Shown: positions 27,427 to 36,856, counted from the stretch's first letter. The stretch: 64,000 nucleotides of DNA from Vibrio navarrensis (GCF_015767675.1 NZ_CP065217.1:744001-808000); one strand, 5' to 3'. Program-made: numbers and translations. Notes: generated from the sequence alone by a model not told the origin.

Positions 27427-28374
27427 ATGGACGATGAAGAGAAGTGTAAATGTCCCCCTCCCGGATTGCCGTTATGGATGGGAACATTCGCTGACTTGAT
27501 GTCATTGCTGATGTGTTTCTTCGTGTTGCTGCTGTCGTTTTCTGAGATGGATGTGCTCAAGTTTAAGCAGATCGCAGGTTCGATGAAGTTTGCCTTTGGG
27601 GTGCAAAACCGTCTTGAGGTCAAAGACATTCCCAAGGGCACCAGCATTATTGCTCAAGAGTTTCGCCCCGGGCGCCCCGAGCCAACGCCAATTGACGTCA
27701 TCATGCAGCAGACGATCGACATTACTCAGCAGACGTTAGAGTTTCACGATGGCGAATCGGATCGCGCGGGCGGCACGAAGCGCGATGAAGGAAAACTGAC
27801 TGGTGGTCAGTCGCCGGAAACCTCGACGCAAAGCAATCAAAATACCCAGGAAGAGCGCCAGCAGCAGCAAGCCGAGTCTATGTCGCAAGAGATGGAAACC
27901 GTGATGGAGAGCATCAAGAAAGCATTGCAGCGAGAGATAGAGCAAGGTGCGATCGAGCTGGAGAACCTTGGCCAGCAAATCGTCATTCGTATGCGAGAAA
28001 AAGGCGCCTTCCCTGAAGGTTCTGCATTCTTGCAACCAAAGTTTCGCCCATTAGTAAGGCAAATTGCCGAATTGGTGAAAGATGTGCCGGGCATTGTGCG
28101 CATTTCTGGCCATACCGACAGTTTGCAGTTGGATTCGGAACTGTACCGTTCTAACTGGGATCTCTCTGCACAGCGTGCGGTGTCGGTGGCGCAAGAGATG
28201 GAAAAGGTGCGTGGTTTCTCCCATCAACGCTTGCGTGTGCGGGGAATGGCAGATACTGAGCCATTAGTTTCCAATGACACTGACGAAAACCGAGCGAAGA
28301 ACCGTCGGGTAGAGATCAGCATCATGCAAGGGGAGCCACTCTATAGCGATGAAATACCAGCCCTTCCTCAATAA
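27427..28374 (+). CDS. pomB: Flagellar stator protein PomB (Na+-driven)
   Basis: 315 residues. A short cytoplasmic N-terminus with a 'CPPPGLPLWMGTFADLMSLL' segment leads into one membrane span. The Asp of 'TFADLM' (residue 23 here) is the sodium-binding carboxylate. A Gln-rich linker (~130-160) and a C-terminal OmpA/MotB peptidoglycan-binding domain ('ISGHTDSLQLDSELYRSNWD', 'ENRAKNRRVEI') follow. The ATG at 27427 gives the known N-terminus; the GTG one codon earlier is also in frame. A terminator follows. Confidence 0.97.
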   Translation: MDDEEKCKCPPPGLPLWMGTFADLMSLLMCFFVLLLSFSEMDVLKFKQIAGSMKFAFGVQNRLEVKDIPKGTSIIAQEFRPGRPEPTPIDVIMQQTIDITQQTLEFHDGESDRAGGTKRDEGKLTGGQSPETSTQSNQNTQEERQQQQAESMSQEMETVMESIKKALQREIEQGAIELENLGQQIVIRMREKGAFPEGSAFLQPKFRPLVRQIAELVKDVPGIVRISGHTDSLQLDSELYRSNWDLSAQRAVSVAQEMEKVRGFSHQRLRVRGMADTEPLVSNDTDENRAKNRRVEISIMQGEPLYSDEIPALPQ

Positions 28375-28390
28375 CCACCAGTAATCACCA

Positions 28391-28418
28391 AGGCGAGCAG
28401 CAATGCTCGTCTTTTTTA
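28391..28418 (+). terminator. Terminator of pomAB
   Basis: AGGCGAGCA pairs with TGCTCGTCT around GCAA, followed by a T-run. Confidence 0.85.
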
Positions 28419-28422
28419 TAGG

Positions 28423-28439
28423 TATAATTCGTGTATAAT
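28423..28439 (+). promoter_or_regulatory. Tandem -10 boxes before thiI
   Basis: Two perfect TATAAT boxes 11 bp apart, at 28423-28428 and 28434-28439, about 75-90 nt before the thiI ATG. Neither has a good -35. Confidence 0.45.
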
Positions 28440-28512
28440 CTTGCGCCCTAACGCCGACACCTTCGCAGTAACGCGGGTGTTCTTTGATAGCCAACAGATT
28501 GCGAATCGAACT

Positions 28513-29961
28513 ATGAAATTTATTGTAAAGCCCCATCCAGAAATTTTTGTAAAGAGTGAATCGGTACGTAAGCGCTTTACCAAGATTCTTGAGAGCAACA
28601 TCCGCATCATTATTCAGAATCGCACTGAATCTGTGGCTGTATTTAACCGTCGCGACCACATCGAAGTGGCAGCGAACAGCGACCAATATCGTCAGCAAGT
28701 GTTGGAAATTCTCACCAGCACGCCGGGTATCCAACAGATATTGGAAGTGCAGCAATCTGACTTTAACGACCTGCACCATATCTATGAGCAGGTGTTGGAG
28801 CTCAATCGCGAGCGCATCGAAAACAAAACTTTTGTGGTGCGCGCTAAGCGTCGTGGCAAACACGATTTCACTTCGATTGAACTTGAGCGTTATGTCGGTG
28901 GTGGTTTAAACCAAGCCGTTGCGAGCGCATCGGTCAAACTGCACAACCCAGAAGTGACCATCAAAGTTGAGGTGATTGACGATAAGCTCAATCAGATCCT
29001 CGCGCATTACAAAGGGCTGGGCGGTTTCCCTCTCGGAACTCAGGAAGATGTTCTCAGCCTGATCTCTGGTGGCTTCGACTCAGGTGTCTCGAGCTATCTG
29101 CACATCAAGCGCGGTTCAAAAGTGCATTACTGCTTCTTCAATCTCGGCGGCCCGGCTCATGAGATTGGCGTGAAGCAAGTCGCTCACTACCTGTGGAACA
29201 AATACGGCTCTTCGGCCAAGGTGCGTTTTATCTCGGTCGATTTTGAGCCTGTGGTGGGCGAAATCCTGGAGAAAGTCGAAGATGGTCAGATGGGGGTGGT
29301 GCTCAAGCGTATGTTTATGCGCGCAGCGGGCATGGTTGCCGAGAAGTTTGACATCCAAGCACTGGTGACAGGTGAAGCGCTGGGGCAGGTGTCGAGCCAA
29401 ACCCTCACCAACTTGCGTCATATCGATAACGTGACCGACCGTTTGATTTTGCGCCCTCTGATTAACTGGGACAAAGATGAGATCATCAAACTGGCGCGTG
29501 ACATTGGCACCGAAGATTTTGCTAAGACGATGCCGGAATACTGTGGCGTGATCTCGAAAAAACCGACCGTTAAAGCGGTGAAAGAGAAGCTGGAAGCAGA
29601 AGAAGCCAACTTCGATTTTGCCATTCTCGAGCAAGTGGTGCGCAATGCCCGTCAGATGGACATTCGCGACATTGCCAAAGAGTCTGAGCAGGCAGCGCCG
29701 GAAGTTGAGCAAGTTCAAGCGATTGAAGAACATGCGGTTGTGCTTGATATCCGCAGCCCGGATGAAGAGGATGATAACCCTCTGGAAATCGAAGGCATCG
29801 AGGTTAAGCACATTCCGTTTTACAAACTCAGCACTCAATTCGGTGATTTAGACCAATCGAAAACCTACCTGCTCTATTGTGCGCGTGGGGTGATGAGCCG
29901 TTTGCAAGCGCTTTATTTGCAAGAACAAGGCTTTAAGAACGTGAAAGTGTATCGCCCATAG
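28513..29961 (+). CDS. thiI: tRNA 4-thiouridine synthase / thiamine-pathway sulfurtransferase
   Basis: 482 residues. It transfers sulfur to U8 of tRNA and to ThiS for thiazole synthesis. Domain order: ferredoxin-like N-terminus, THUMP (~60-165), PP-loop ATP pyrophosphatase with '[15 protein letters not shown]' (~180), and a C-terminal rhodanese domain whose active cysteine is in '[12 protein letters not shown]'. A second conserved cysteine lies in 'PEYCGVI'. The ATG at 28513 gives the E. coli length; 24 upstream in-frame codons overlap the promoter region and are rejected. Confidence 0.96.
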   Translation: MKFIVKPHPEIFVKSESVRKRFTKILESNIRIIIQNRTESVAVFNRRDHIEVAANSDQYRQQVLEILTSTPGIQQILEVQQSDFNDLHHIYEQVLELNRERIENKTFVVRAKRRGKHDFTSIELERYVGGGLNQAVASASVKLHNPEVTIKVEVIDDKLNQILAHYKGLGGFPLGTQEDVLSLISGGFDSGVSSYLHIKRGSKVHYCFFNLGGPAHEIGVKQVAHYLWNKYGSSAKVRFISVDFEPVVGEILEKVEDGQMGVVLKRMFMRAAGMVAEKFDIQALVTGEALGQVSSQTLTNLRHIDNVTDRLILRPLINWDKDEIIKLARDIGTEDFAKTMPEYCGVISKKPTVKAVKEKLEAEEANFDFAILEQVVRNARQMDIRDIAKESEQAAPEVEQVQAIEEHAVVLDIRSPDEEDDNPLEIEGIEVKHIPFYKLSTQFGDLDQSKTYLLYCARGVMSRLQALYLQEQGFKNVKVYRP

Positions 29962-29989
29962 TTCGCCGAAAATCTATTGAAGTCCATGA

Positions 29990-30017
29990 AATCCGAGTGT
30001 TGTCACTCGGATTTTTT
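29990..30017 (+). terminator. Terminator of thiI
   Basis: AATCCGAGTG pairs with CACTCGGATT around TTGT, followed by T. Confidence 0.9.
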
Positions 30018-30078
30018 ATTACCTGTGGTTTTTTATTACCTGTCGGTTTTAACGGGGTAAAAGGTGTTTTCGACAGAT

Positions 30079-30286
30079 AAAAAAACACCGCCTAATATAG
30101 GCGGTGTAACAAATTTGACAGACAGGTCAAAAATAAATACAGGAAGTATATGTTTTGTCACAGGGAGTGAGACAAAACATCATGGTAGAAATCTACCTAA
30201 CTCGAAATACGAGTTTGCAAACACAACATCGCAACAACTAAGCCAATTGATTCTAAAGAGAATCAAGCCGTTCAGGCCAGCGTTGC
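30079..30286 (-). ncRNA. gcvB: GcvB small regulatory RNA
   Basis: A ~208-nt RNA divergent from gcvA, the same arrangement as in E. coli. Read on the minus strand it contains the GU-rich seed region (around 30239-30214, with TTGTTGCGATGTTGTGTTTG), a short GGTAGATTTCTACC hairpin, the ACTTCCTGTA stretch and a final ACACCGCC/GGCGGTGT terminator with a T-run. All of these appear in the same order in E. coli GcvB. GcvB pairs through the GU-rich region with mRNAs for amino-acid transport and synthesis. The 5' end is predicted from the promoter. Confidence 0.92.
30085..30107 (-). terminator. Terminator of GcvB
   Basis: ACACCGCC (30085-30092) pairs with GGCGGTGT (30100-30107). On the minus strand it is followed by seven T. 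Confidence 0.92.
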
Positions 30287-30293
30287 GGGGTGA

Positions 30294-30322
30294 AATATAG
30301 AATTTCTCTGGCTGTTCCACAA
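30294..30322 (-). promoter_or_regulatory. Promoter of gcvB
   Basis: Minus strand: -35 TTGTGG (30322-30317), 17-bp spacer, -10 TATATT (30299-30294). It lies against the gcvA -10 on the other strand, so GcvA bound between them could control both. Confidence 0.75.
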
Positions 30323-30331
30323 CGGACAATT

Positions 30332-30337
30332 TATAAT
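30332..30337 (+). promoter_or_regulatory. -10 box of gcvA
   Basis: TATAAT, 36 nt before the gcvA ATG, with a weak -35 (TGGCTG, 30309-30314). It overlaps the divergent gcvB promoter region. Confidence 0.55.
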
Positions 30338-30373
30338 GTTTCAGATTAAAAAAACTAATGGTAAGTAAGTTGT

Positions 30374-31297
30374 ATGTCACGTAGATTACCGCCACTGAAC
30401 TCGCTTCGCGTGTTCGAAGCCGCCGCCAGACACCTCAGTTTCACCCGTGCTGCTGAGGAGCTTTTTGTTACCCAAGCCGCCGTCAGTCACCAGATTAAAG
30501 CATTAGAAGAGTTTCTCTCCTTGAAGCTGTTTCGCCGCCGTAACCGCTCTCTGCTGCTCACCGAAGAGGGGCAGAGTTACTTTCTCGACATCAAAGACAT
30601 TTTTACCGCCTTGTCTGAAGCGACCGATAAAGTGCTGGAACGCAGTGAAAAAGGGGCTTTGACCATCAGTCTGCCGCCGAGTTTTGCCATTCAATGGCTG
30701 GTGCCGCGTTTAGCCGATTTTAACGCGCAGCAGCCCGATATCGATGTCCGGATCAAAGCCGTGGATATGGATGAAGGCTCTTTGACCGACGACGTTGATG
30801 TGGCGATTTACTATGGAGCCGGATATTGGCCCGGGCTGCGTGCCGACAAACTCTATCAGGAGTACTTGATCCCGCTCTGTTCACCTTCGTTACTTTTAAG
30901 CAACAAACCATTAGAATCTCTAAGTGACTTGAAACATCACACCCTACTGCATGACACCTCGAGAAAAGATTGGAAACAGTTTGCCAAAGAAAACGGTTTA
31001 GATGAGGTGAATGTCAATCAAGGGCCGATCTTCAGCCACTCCACCATGGTGTTGCAGGCGGCAGCGCACGGCCAAGGAGTCGCGCTCGGCAACAATGTGT
31101 TGGCGCGGCCAGAAATGGAAGCCGGGCGCTTGATTGCCCCGTTTGATGAAATCTTGCTCTCTAAGAATGCCTTTTATGTGGTTTGTCATGATCAGCAGGC
31201 GGAGATGGGGCGCATCGCTACGTTCCGCGATTGGATGTTAGCAACTGCACGTAAAGAACAAGAAGAGGTGTTGGATGAGTCTGCCCTACATGGTTGA
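30374..31297 (+). CDS. gcvA: LysR-family regulator GcvA
   Basis: 307-residue regulator of the glycine cleavage system and of gcvB. The winged helix-turn-helix is at residues 5-64 ('SLRVFEAAARHLSFTRAAEE', 'VTQAAVSHQIKALEE'). A periplasmic-binding-protein-like effector domain (~90-295) follows. Its position divergent from GcvB and followed by a DUF423 gene and rlmM matches the E. coli neighbourhood. Its 3' end overlaps the next gene by 23 nt. Confidence 0.94.
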   Translation: MSRRLPPLNSLRVFEAAARHLSFTRAAEELFVTQAAVSHQIKALEEFLSLKLFRRRNRSLLLTEEGQSYFLDIKDIFTALSEATDKVLERSEKGALTISLPPSFAIQWLVPRLADFNAQQPDIDVRIKAVDMDEGSLTDDVDVAIYYGAGYWPGLRADKLYQEYLIPLCSPSLLLSNKPLESLSDLKHHTLLHDTSRKDWKQFAKENGLDEVNVNQGPIFSHSTMVLQAAAHGQGVALGNNVLARPEMEAGRLIAPFDEILLSKNAFYVVCHDQQAEMGRIATFRDWMLATARKEQEEVLDESALHG

Positions 31298-31901
31298 TGG
31301 CCCTGAAGATGGGCCAGTGTTTATTTTTGCCCATGGTGCAGGCGCGCCGATGGATCACGCCTTCATGACCCTTGTGGCACAAGGGTTGGCCGCTAATGGC
31401 ATTCGTGTCATCCGCTTTAATTTTCCCTACATGGTGAAACGAGCTCAAGATGGTAAAAAGCGGCCGCCAGATCGCGCGCCGAAACTGCTCGAAGCGTTTG
31501 TTGACGTGATTGAGTCGGTTACATCGGTGCCTGTGGTGATTGGCGGCAAGTCGATGGGCGGTCGGATGGCCAGCCTGCTTGGCGACCATCCACTGGTCAG
31601 CGCCATCGCCTGCCTCGGTTTTCCGTTTCATCCTCCGGGTAACGCGGAAAAGTTCAAAGGTGAACACCTTGCGGTGATAGCCAAACCCACGCTGATCCTG
31701 CAAGGCGAAAGAGACACGTTTGGCACTCAAAGCGAGTGCGCTGAGTATCCGCTTTCTCCGGCGGTGCAGATGCGATTTTTACCCGATGGTGACCACAGCT
31801 TTAAGCCGAGAAAACGCTCAGGGCTGAGTGAGCAGGACAATATCAATACAGCGGTTGTGCAGTTAACCGCCTTTATTCAAGGAATGCAAAATGAGAAGTA
31901 A
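31275..31901 (+). CDS. Alpha/beta hydrolase (KANL3/Tex30-like)
   Basis: 208 residues. It has an alpha/beta-hydrolase fold with 'FIFAHGAGAPMDHAFM' (oxyanion region), the nucleophile elbow 'IGGKSMGGRMAS' (Ser in G-x-S-x-G) and a late 'FLPDGDHSFKPRK' with the probable catalytic His. The acid is likely in 'LQGERDTFG'. The substrate is unknown. It overlaps gcvA by 23 nt and the next gene by 11 nt, so it is co-translated. It is an insertion relative to the E. coli gcvA-ygdD-rlmM order. Confidence 0.85.
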   Translation: MSLPYMVDGPEDGPVFIFAHGAGAPMDHAFMTLVAQGLAANGIRVIRFNFPYMVKRAQDGKKRPPDRAPKLLEAFVDVIESVTSVPVVIGGKSMGGRMASLLGDHPLVSAIACLGFPFHPPGNAEKFKGEHLAVIAKPTLILQGERDTFGTQSECAEYPLSPAVQMRFLPDGDHSFKPRKRSGLSEQDNINTAVVQLTAFIQGMQNEK

Positions 31902-32289
31902 GTGGTTACTCGCCTTTGTTGGCGCTTCTGCTGCGACAGCGGTGGCGTTGGGGGCTTTTGCCGCACACGGTTTGAAAAGCAGCTTAGCGCCCTATTTGCT
32001 CGAGGTGTTTGAAACCGGAGTGACGTATCAGTTCTGGCATACCTTGGCGATTGCGCTGTGCGCACTGCTGCTTCGCAGCACGTTGCCAAGTAAAGCGCAA
32101 AACTATTTTTTCATCGCTGCGATTTGCTTTATCATCGGCATCTTTTGCTTTAGTGGCAGCTTATACGCGTTAGCGCTGACGGGGATAAAATGGTTTGGCC
32201 CTGTAACGCCACTGGGTGGATTGATGTTTATGGTCGGCTGGCTGGTGTTTATGCTCGCGGCTTTGAAAACGAACGAGGTATCTAAGTGA
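31891..32289 (+). CDS. DUF423 membrane protein (YgdD-like)
   Basis: 132 residues with four hydrophobic spans and the family motifs '[14 protein letters not shown]' and '[17 protein letters not shown]', plus 'ITPLGG'-type '[14 protein letters not shown]'. Function unknown. It overlaps the gene before it by 11 nt and rlmM after it by 4 nt (GTGA). Same order as ygdD-rlmM in E. coli. Confidence 0.88.
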   Translation: MRSKWLLAFVGASAATAVALGAFAAHGLKSSLAPYLLEVFETGVTYQFWHTLAIALCALLLRSTLPSKAQNYFFIAAICFIIGIFCFSGSLYALALTGIKWFGPVTPLGGLMFMVGWLVFMLAALKTNEVSK

Positions 32290-33377
32290 AACAGTTAATG
32301 CTCTATTGTCGCCCCGGCTTTGAAAAAGAGTGCGCCGGTGAGATTCAAGATAAAGCGACTCAGCTAGAGGTTTATGGCTTTCCACGCGTGTTTAAAAACG
32401 CAGGATACGTCCTGTTTGAGTGCTACCAAGCAGGCGATGCCGACAGGCTAGCTCGTGAGTTGGATTTCAACGCGTTGATCTTTGCAAGGCAGATGTTTGC
32501 TGTCGCAGCGGAGTTTACCGATCTGCCCGCAGAGGATCGCATTAGCCCGATTTTATCTCAACTTGAGGAAGTCGATAGCTTCCCCATGTGTGGTGATCTG
32601 CGTATCGAAACGCCAGACACCAATGAAGCGAAAGAGCTGCTGAAGTTTTGTCGTAAGTTCACGGTGCCAATGCGTCAGGCCTTGCGCGGAAAAGGTTTCC
32701 TAATGGCAAAAGAGCATGCGAAAAAGCCCGTGTTGCACGTTTGCTTTGTGGCCTCAGGGCACTGTTTTGTCGGGTACTCCTACTCGGATAACAATTCGCG
32801 CTTCTTTATGGGCATCCCTCGTCTGAAATTTCCCGCCGATGCGCCAAGTCGCTCAACCCTGAAATTGGAAGAAGCGTTTCACGTCTTTATTCCTCGCGAA
32901 GAGTGGGATACCCGCTTAGCCTCGGGAATGTGGGCGGTCGATCTCGGCGCGTGTCCGGGCGGTTGGACTTATCAGCTGGTCAAACGTTCGATGTTTGTCC
33001 ACTGCGTGGATAACGGCATGATGGCGGAAAGCCTAACGGAAACCGGCCAGATACGTCATCACATGGTCGATGGCTTTAAGTTTGAGCCCGATCGTAAGAA
33101 CGTCACTTGGCTGGTGTGCGATATGGTGGAAAAGCCGGCGCGCGTTGCTCACTTGATGGGGCAGTGGATCCTCAAAGGTTGGGCTAAAGAAGCGATCTTT
33201 AACCTCAAATTGCCAATGAAAGGCCGCTACGACGAGGTGTTGCAAGATATTGAAAACCTGAAAATGTTCCTGATTGAGAATAAAGTAAAATTCAGGTTGC
33301 AAGCCAAGCATCTCTATCACGACCGTGAAGAGATCACTGTGCACGTGCAGTGTTTATCCAATATTTCGCCGCATTAA
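32286..33377 (+). CDS. rlmM: 23S rRNA (cytidine-2498-2'-O)-methyltransferase
   Basis: 363 residues. It methylates the ribose of C2498 of 23S rRNA with S-adenosylmethionine. A THUMP-like N-terminal half is followed by a Rossmann methyltransferase with '[19 protein letters not shown]' (SAM site) and '[15 protein letters not shown]'. The start is a GTG in the overlap GTGA. Last gene of the gcvA operon, followed by a terminator. Confidence 0.95.
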   Translation: MKQLMLYCRPGFEKECAGEIQDKATQLEVYGFPRVFKNAGYVLFECYQAGDADRLARELDFNALIFARQMFAVAAEFTDLPAEDRISPILSQLEEVDSFPMCGDLRIETPDTNEAKELLKFCRKFTVPMRQALRGKGFLMAKEHAKKPVLHVCFVASGHCFVGYSYSDNNSRFFMGIPRLKFPADAPSRSTLKLEEAFHVFIPREEWDTRLASGMWAVDLGACPGGWTYQLVKRSMFVHCVDNGMMAESLTETGQIRHHMVDGFKFEPDRKNVTWLVCDMVEKPARVAHLMGQWILKGWAKEAIFNLKLPMKGRYDEVLQDIENLKMFLIENKVKFRLQAKHLYHDREEITVHVQCLSNISPH

Positions 33378-33390
33378 TCGCAGCTAAAAC

Positions 33391-33414
33391 AGAAACGCTC
33401 CTCGGAGCGTTTCT
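33391..33414 (+). terminator. Terminator of the gcvA-rlmM operon
   Basis: AGAAACGCTCC pairs with GGAGCGTTTCT around a tight TC turn (effective loop 4 nt). The T-tract is short. Confidence 0.7.
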
Positions 33415-33442
33415 TCATTCTCATGTTTTTAAAATCAAATCA

Positions 33443-34192
33443 TTAGTTCGATGTCGGCCACATCTCCCACAATTGAGATTCCATGCTCTCTTCGCTGGCA
33501 TCTGCGATTTCAGAGAAAAAATCGAGCTGAGTCTGTCTTTCAACTTCGTCTACGGTCGTGACAAAATTGACCAGTTCACTGCCGGACACATCGCGGTGCG
33601 GCACGATGAACGCTATCGCGTCGTTGAACGCGGGATCTAAGATGACTTTGTAGAAAGCGCTCGGGATTGCCACGCCGTTACCAATGCTGCCGTCGCCACC
33701 TTGATAAATCGGCCCGGTGACGACGTAGAGTTCATGGTAATCATTGGCTAAGTCACGTACGTGTTCTTCCAACAGTCGCCAACCAACGCGGTTAAAGCCC
33801 GGTAGCTGCGGAGACATGTTGCTCATCAAAAAGCTTTGTTGCATGGAGGTTTGGCTAAAATCCATCGCCGCAGAGGGGGCGAGATGGCCACGATCGTAAC
33901 CAGAACTGCTGTAGTCGGTTAAGGTCGAGCGCGCATACTCAGGTAACTCATTATCCACTTTAAAGCTGTTGCTGCGCTTGTACGAGGCATTCACGCTCTC
34001 GGCCGTGATGTGGTAAGCAACCCAATCGGCATTCTTGGTGGTGTAGTTGTAGCCGACCGCGTAGCCTTCACGGCACAACACTTGATCGGGGTGAACGGAA
34101 GGCATGCCTTTTTCCAAATGTTGACCACAGGTTTCAGCAAAAGCAGGCAGCGATAGAACGACGGATAGGGAAAGTAAGATGATATTTTTCAT
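33443..34192 (-). CDS. Secreted DNA/RNA non-specific endonuclease (NUC1/EndA type)
   Basis: 249 residues with a Sec signal peptide ('MKNIILLSLSVVLSLPAFAE'). The beta-beta-alpha-metal nuclease core is present: 'GYDRGHLAPSAAM' holds the catalytic His (DRGH), and 'FLMSNMSPQLPGFNR' carries the metal-binding Asn. 'LYVVTGPIY' follows as in the family. The likely role is periplasmic or extracellular nucleic-acid degradation. This is not the Dns endonuclease I family. Cysteines in 'AETCGQH' and 'VLCREGY' may form a disulfide. Monocistronic. Confidence 0.9.
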   Translation of the reverse strand: MKNIILLSLSVVLSLPAFAETCGQHLEKGMPSVHPDQVLCREGYAVGYNYTTKNADWVAYHITAESVNASYKRSNSFKVDNELPEYARSTLTDYSSSGYDRGHLAPSAAMDFSQTSMQQSFLMSNMSPQLPGFNRVGWRLLEEHVRDLANDYHELYVVTGPIYQGGDGSIGNGVAIPSAFYKVILDPAFNDAIAFIVPHRDVSGSELVNFVTTVDEVERQTQLDFFSEIADASEESMESQLWEMWPTSN

Positions 34193-34264
34193 TGTTGTAC
34201 TCCTTGTTGGAGTAATGAAAAATAGAGATATCTATCAATAGTGCCGTGATCATGATTATAGAAT

Positions 34265-34290
34265 AATCAATACTCAGTAAGGTATTGATT
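34265..34290. repeat. Inverted repeat upstream of the secreted nuclease gene
   Basis: AATCAATAC (34265-34273) and GTATTGATT (34282-34290) are perfect 9-bp arms around 8 nt, in the AT-rich promoter region about 75-100 bp before the nuclease start. It could be an operator. Confidence 0.5.
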
Positions 34291-34399
34291 AAATTAATCT
34301 AATTATTGTGAATGTAACCCATTACACCACATGAGAGATAAACATAGCGATGGCTAATGTACGGTGAAGAATGGGCTACTCTGTTGCATTTGCCTGGCA

Positions 34400-35182
34400 C
34401 TATTGCGATGAAGATGAGGGGTTAAAACGCAGATCTTGCAGATTAAAGCCAAGTTCAATATCGGTTTTTAACGCTGCGACCTGTTTGCAGCGGCGCGCTT
34501 GATCAATATGCTGGTCAAACTTTTTTCGGTATTTGGTGGGCAGCGCATCACCTTGATTGGCTTGCTCTATGTCATCAAACTGCGTCAGTATCTCTTTGGC
34601 TGCCTTCGGGCCAATACCAGGAATGCCGGGCACTTGGCTTGAACTGATGCCTGCCAAACCCCAGTAGTCGGCGAGCTGTGTCGGTTTGACGCCAAACTCG
34701 TTGGCAATAAACGGCTCATCTAGCCAACGATGCTGAAAGTAGTCGCGGATTTGCAGGGTAGGAGAGAGCAGTTGGCAATAGCCTTTATCGGTAGAGACAA
34801 TCGTCACTTTTTCGCCGTGACTGGCGACTTTTTGTGCCAGTGTCGCCACCAAATCGTCGGCTTCATCCCCTTCGGAAAGCAAAGAGTCAATACCCATTTC
34901 CCACCAAGCGTCTTGAATTTTTTCCAGCCCTTGCAGCAAAGGCTCTGGCATGGGTTTGCGTCCTTGCTTGTATTCAGGAAGGATTTTGGCGCGCCAGCCT
35001 CGGTCGGTGCTTAAGTGATCAAACACGGCGACAATATGAGTGGGTTGGGCTTCGCGGATAATGCGTTGCAGTGTTCTGCCAGTATTGGTGATGGTATTAG
35101 CGATGTCGTGCGGATCGGGCTGAGCGGAGTTGACTCGGCGGATAAGGTTGAGCGCATCGATGATAACAAGATGAATAGCCAT
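34400..35182 (-). CDS. xni: Flap endonuclease Xni (ExoIX)
   Basis: 260 residues resembling the 5'-nuclease domain of DNA polymerase I. 'AIHLVIIDALNLIRRV' starts the fold. 'AVFDHLSTDRGWRAKILPEYK' and 'SEGDEADDLVATLAQ' supply metal ligands, and 'GIPGIGPKAAKEIL' is the helix-hairpin-helix. The ATG at 35182 is used. The frame is open 34 codons further upstream but crosses the ppnN terminator. It lies 60 nt downstream of ppnN. Confidence 0.92.
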   Translation of the reverse strand: MAIHLVIIDALNLIRRVNSAQPDPHDIANTITNTGRTLQRIIREAQPTHIVAVFDHLSTDRGWRAKILPEYKQGRKPMPEPLLQGLEKIQDAWWEMGIDSLLSEGDEADDLVATLAQKVASHGEKVTIVSTDKGYCQLLSPTLQIRDYFQHRWLDEPFIANEFGVKPTQLADYWGLAGISSSQVPGIPGIGPKAAKEILTQFDDIEQANQGDALPTKYRKKFDQHIDQARRCKQVAALKTDIELGFNLQDLRFNPSSSSQ

Positions 35183-35195
35183 AACAAAATACTGC

Positions 35196-35221
35196 AAAAA
35201 GAAAAGGGGCCAATGGCCCCT
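35196..35221 (-). terminator. Terminator of ppnN
   Basis: GGGGCC (35206-35211), loop AAT, GGCCCC (35215-35220). On the minus strand it is followed by TTTTCTTTTT. Confidence 0.85.
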
Positions 35222-35244
35222 GAGTGTAACGGAAAATCCCTGCG

Positions 35245-36621
35245 CTATCGACCACCGTTTGAGCTTGGTGCGATTTTGTAGCAAGGCACATAAGCGCTGC
35301 CGCCGGGCAATTTCATTCGATGTTGCGCGACGAAATCTCGCAGCAGTTTGTCCATCTTTTTCATTAAAACCGGATCGCCATCAATCACAAAAGGCCCTTT
35401 ACGTTCGATTTCGCGAATGCCTTCCGCTTTGACGTTACCCGCGACAATCCCTGAGAAAGCTCGACGCAGATTGGCGGCCAGCACTTGCGGTTTTTGATTC
35501 AGGTGCAAATCTAAACTCGCCATCGAATCATGGGTCGGCTCAAACGGCAACTGAAACTCAGGCTCAATTTTGAGTGACCAGTTGTAGCTGTAGGCGTCAC
35601 CGGTGTCTTTGCGATGCTGACGTACTTTACCCATCGCCTGTTTCATTACTCGCGCCACTTCCGCCGGGTTGTCAATGATGATTTGGTAGTGTTTACGCCC
35701 TTCTTCGCCTAAGGTATCGCCGATAAAGGCATCGATTGAACGGAAGTAGGCTTCACTCTCTTTCGGCCCCGTCAAGACGATCGGCATCGGCTGTTCGGCG
35801 TTTTCCGGATGCATCATGATGCCGAGGATGTAAAGCAGCTCTTCGGCGGTGCCCGGACCACCGGGGAAGATGATGATGCCGTGAGCCATGCGCACAAATG
35901 CTTCCAAACGCTTTTCAATGTCAGGCATGATCACCAGTTCATTGACTATTGGGTTTGGCGGCTCAGCAGCAATGATTGATGGTTCAGTCAAACCAAGGTA
36001 GCGTTGATGGGCGTAGCGCTGCTTGGCATGACCAATGGCCGCGCCTTTCATCGGCCCTTCCATTGCACCCGGCCCACACCCCGTACAGATGTTCAGCTCA
36101 CGCAGCCCGAGCTCGCTGCCGACTTCACGCGTGTATTGATATTCCGTCGGGTTGATAGAGTGCCCACCCCAACACACCACCAGATTAGGCTCTATGCCCG
36201 GGATCAACGCGCCCGCGTTGCGCAAAATAGCGAACACCAGGTTGGTGATGTGCGTGGCGTTGGTCAGATTCAAGCGCTGACTGTCGGCCAAATGCATGTT
36301 GACGTAAACGATGTCACGCAGCACGGCAAACAGGTGCTCTTGAATGCCCTTGATGATCTCGCCATCGACAAAAGCGTGCTCTGGCGGGTTAGTCAGTTCC
36401 AGCTTGATGCCGCGCTCACGGCGCATCACGTTGACATCAAAGGACTGATATTTATCCAGCAGCTCTTTGGAGTTATCGGTGTGGCTACCGGAGTTGAGTA
36501 CCGCTAGCGTGCAGTTGCGGTACAGTTGATACAGTTCGCTAGAGGCGGTTTTTTTTAGGCGCTCAACTTCCAGCTGAGAGAGCAGATCCATACTTCCTGC
36601 AGGGCTGATATGAGTAATCAT
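35245..36621 (-). CDS. ppnN: Pyrimidine/purine nucleotide 5'-monophosphate nucleosidase
   Basis: 458 residues. It cleaves nucleoside monophosphates to base and ribose 5-phosphate, and in E. coli it is stimulated by (p)ppGpp. The Rossmann-like LOG motif is '[17 protein letters not shown]', with '[19 protein letters not shown]' upstream. The N-terminal ~150 residues form the regulatory part. The ATG at 36621 has a strong site, AAGGAGG. A hairpin precedes it in the leader (36736-36758). Confidence 0.94.
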   Translation of the reverse strand: MITHISPAGSMDLLSQLEVERLKKTASSELYQLYRNCTLAVLNSGSHTDNSKELLDKYQSFDVNVMRRERGIKLELTNPPEHAFVDGEIIKGIQEHLFAVLRDIVYVNMHLADSQRLNLTNATHITNLVFAILRNAGALIPGIEPNLVVCWGGHSINPTEYQYTREVGSELGLRELNICTGCGPGAMEGPMKGAAIGHAKQRYAHQRYLGLTEPSIIAAEPPNPIVNELVIMPDIEKRLEAFVRMAHGIIIFPGGPGTAEELLYILGIMMHPENAEQPMPIVLTGPKESEAYFRSIDAFIGDTLGEEGRKHYQIIIDNPAEVARVMKQAMGKVRQHRKDTGDAYSYNWSLKIEPEFQLPFEPTHDSMASLDLHLNQKPQVLAANLRRAFSGIVAGNVKAEGIREIERKGPFVIDGDPVLMKKMDKLLRDFVAQHRMKLPGGSAYVPCYKIAPSSNGGR

Positions 36622-36735
36622 AAGGCCTCCTTGCTTAGCGTTGTGGTTATTAGCATTGTGGTTAATAGTGGCAACCCGAGCCCTGTAGATAACGTCGCTG
36701 TAGAAATTGGCGAATGGAGTGCAGGCTGGATTGCT

Positions 36736-36758
36736 GCCACAGAGCCATGCTCTGTGGC
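36736..36758 (-). promoter_or_regulatory. 10-bp hairpin upstream of ppnN
   Basis: GCCACAGAGC (36736-36745) and GCTCTGTGGC (36749-36758) are perfect arms around a 3-nt loop, about 115 nt before the ppnN start. No T-run follows in the direction of ppnN. Confidence 0.5.
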
Positions 36759-36824
36759 ACAAAAATCATGGGAGTTTTGTTAGCTTAGCAAAGGATGGCG
36801 GAAAAGAAACGTGATAACTAGTTG

Positions 36825-36856
36825 AAAAATCAGAACCTGACAGAAGAGTCAGGTTC
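36825..36856 (-). terminator. Terminator of the diguanylate cyclase gene
   Basis: GAACCTGAC and GTCAGGTTC are 9-bp arms around AGAAGA. On the minus strand they are followed by TGATTTTTC. Confidence 0.85.

Noticed and set aside
29116..29838. 240-codon frame antisense to thiI.
   Set aside because: Fully inside a well-conserved gene on the other strand, with no start signals and no recognisable domain.
30064..30300. A 78-codon plus-strand frame in the thiI-gcvA gap.
   Set aside because: It lies almost entirely antisense to GcvB, has no ribosome-binding site and encodes low-complexity sequence.
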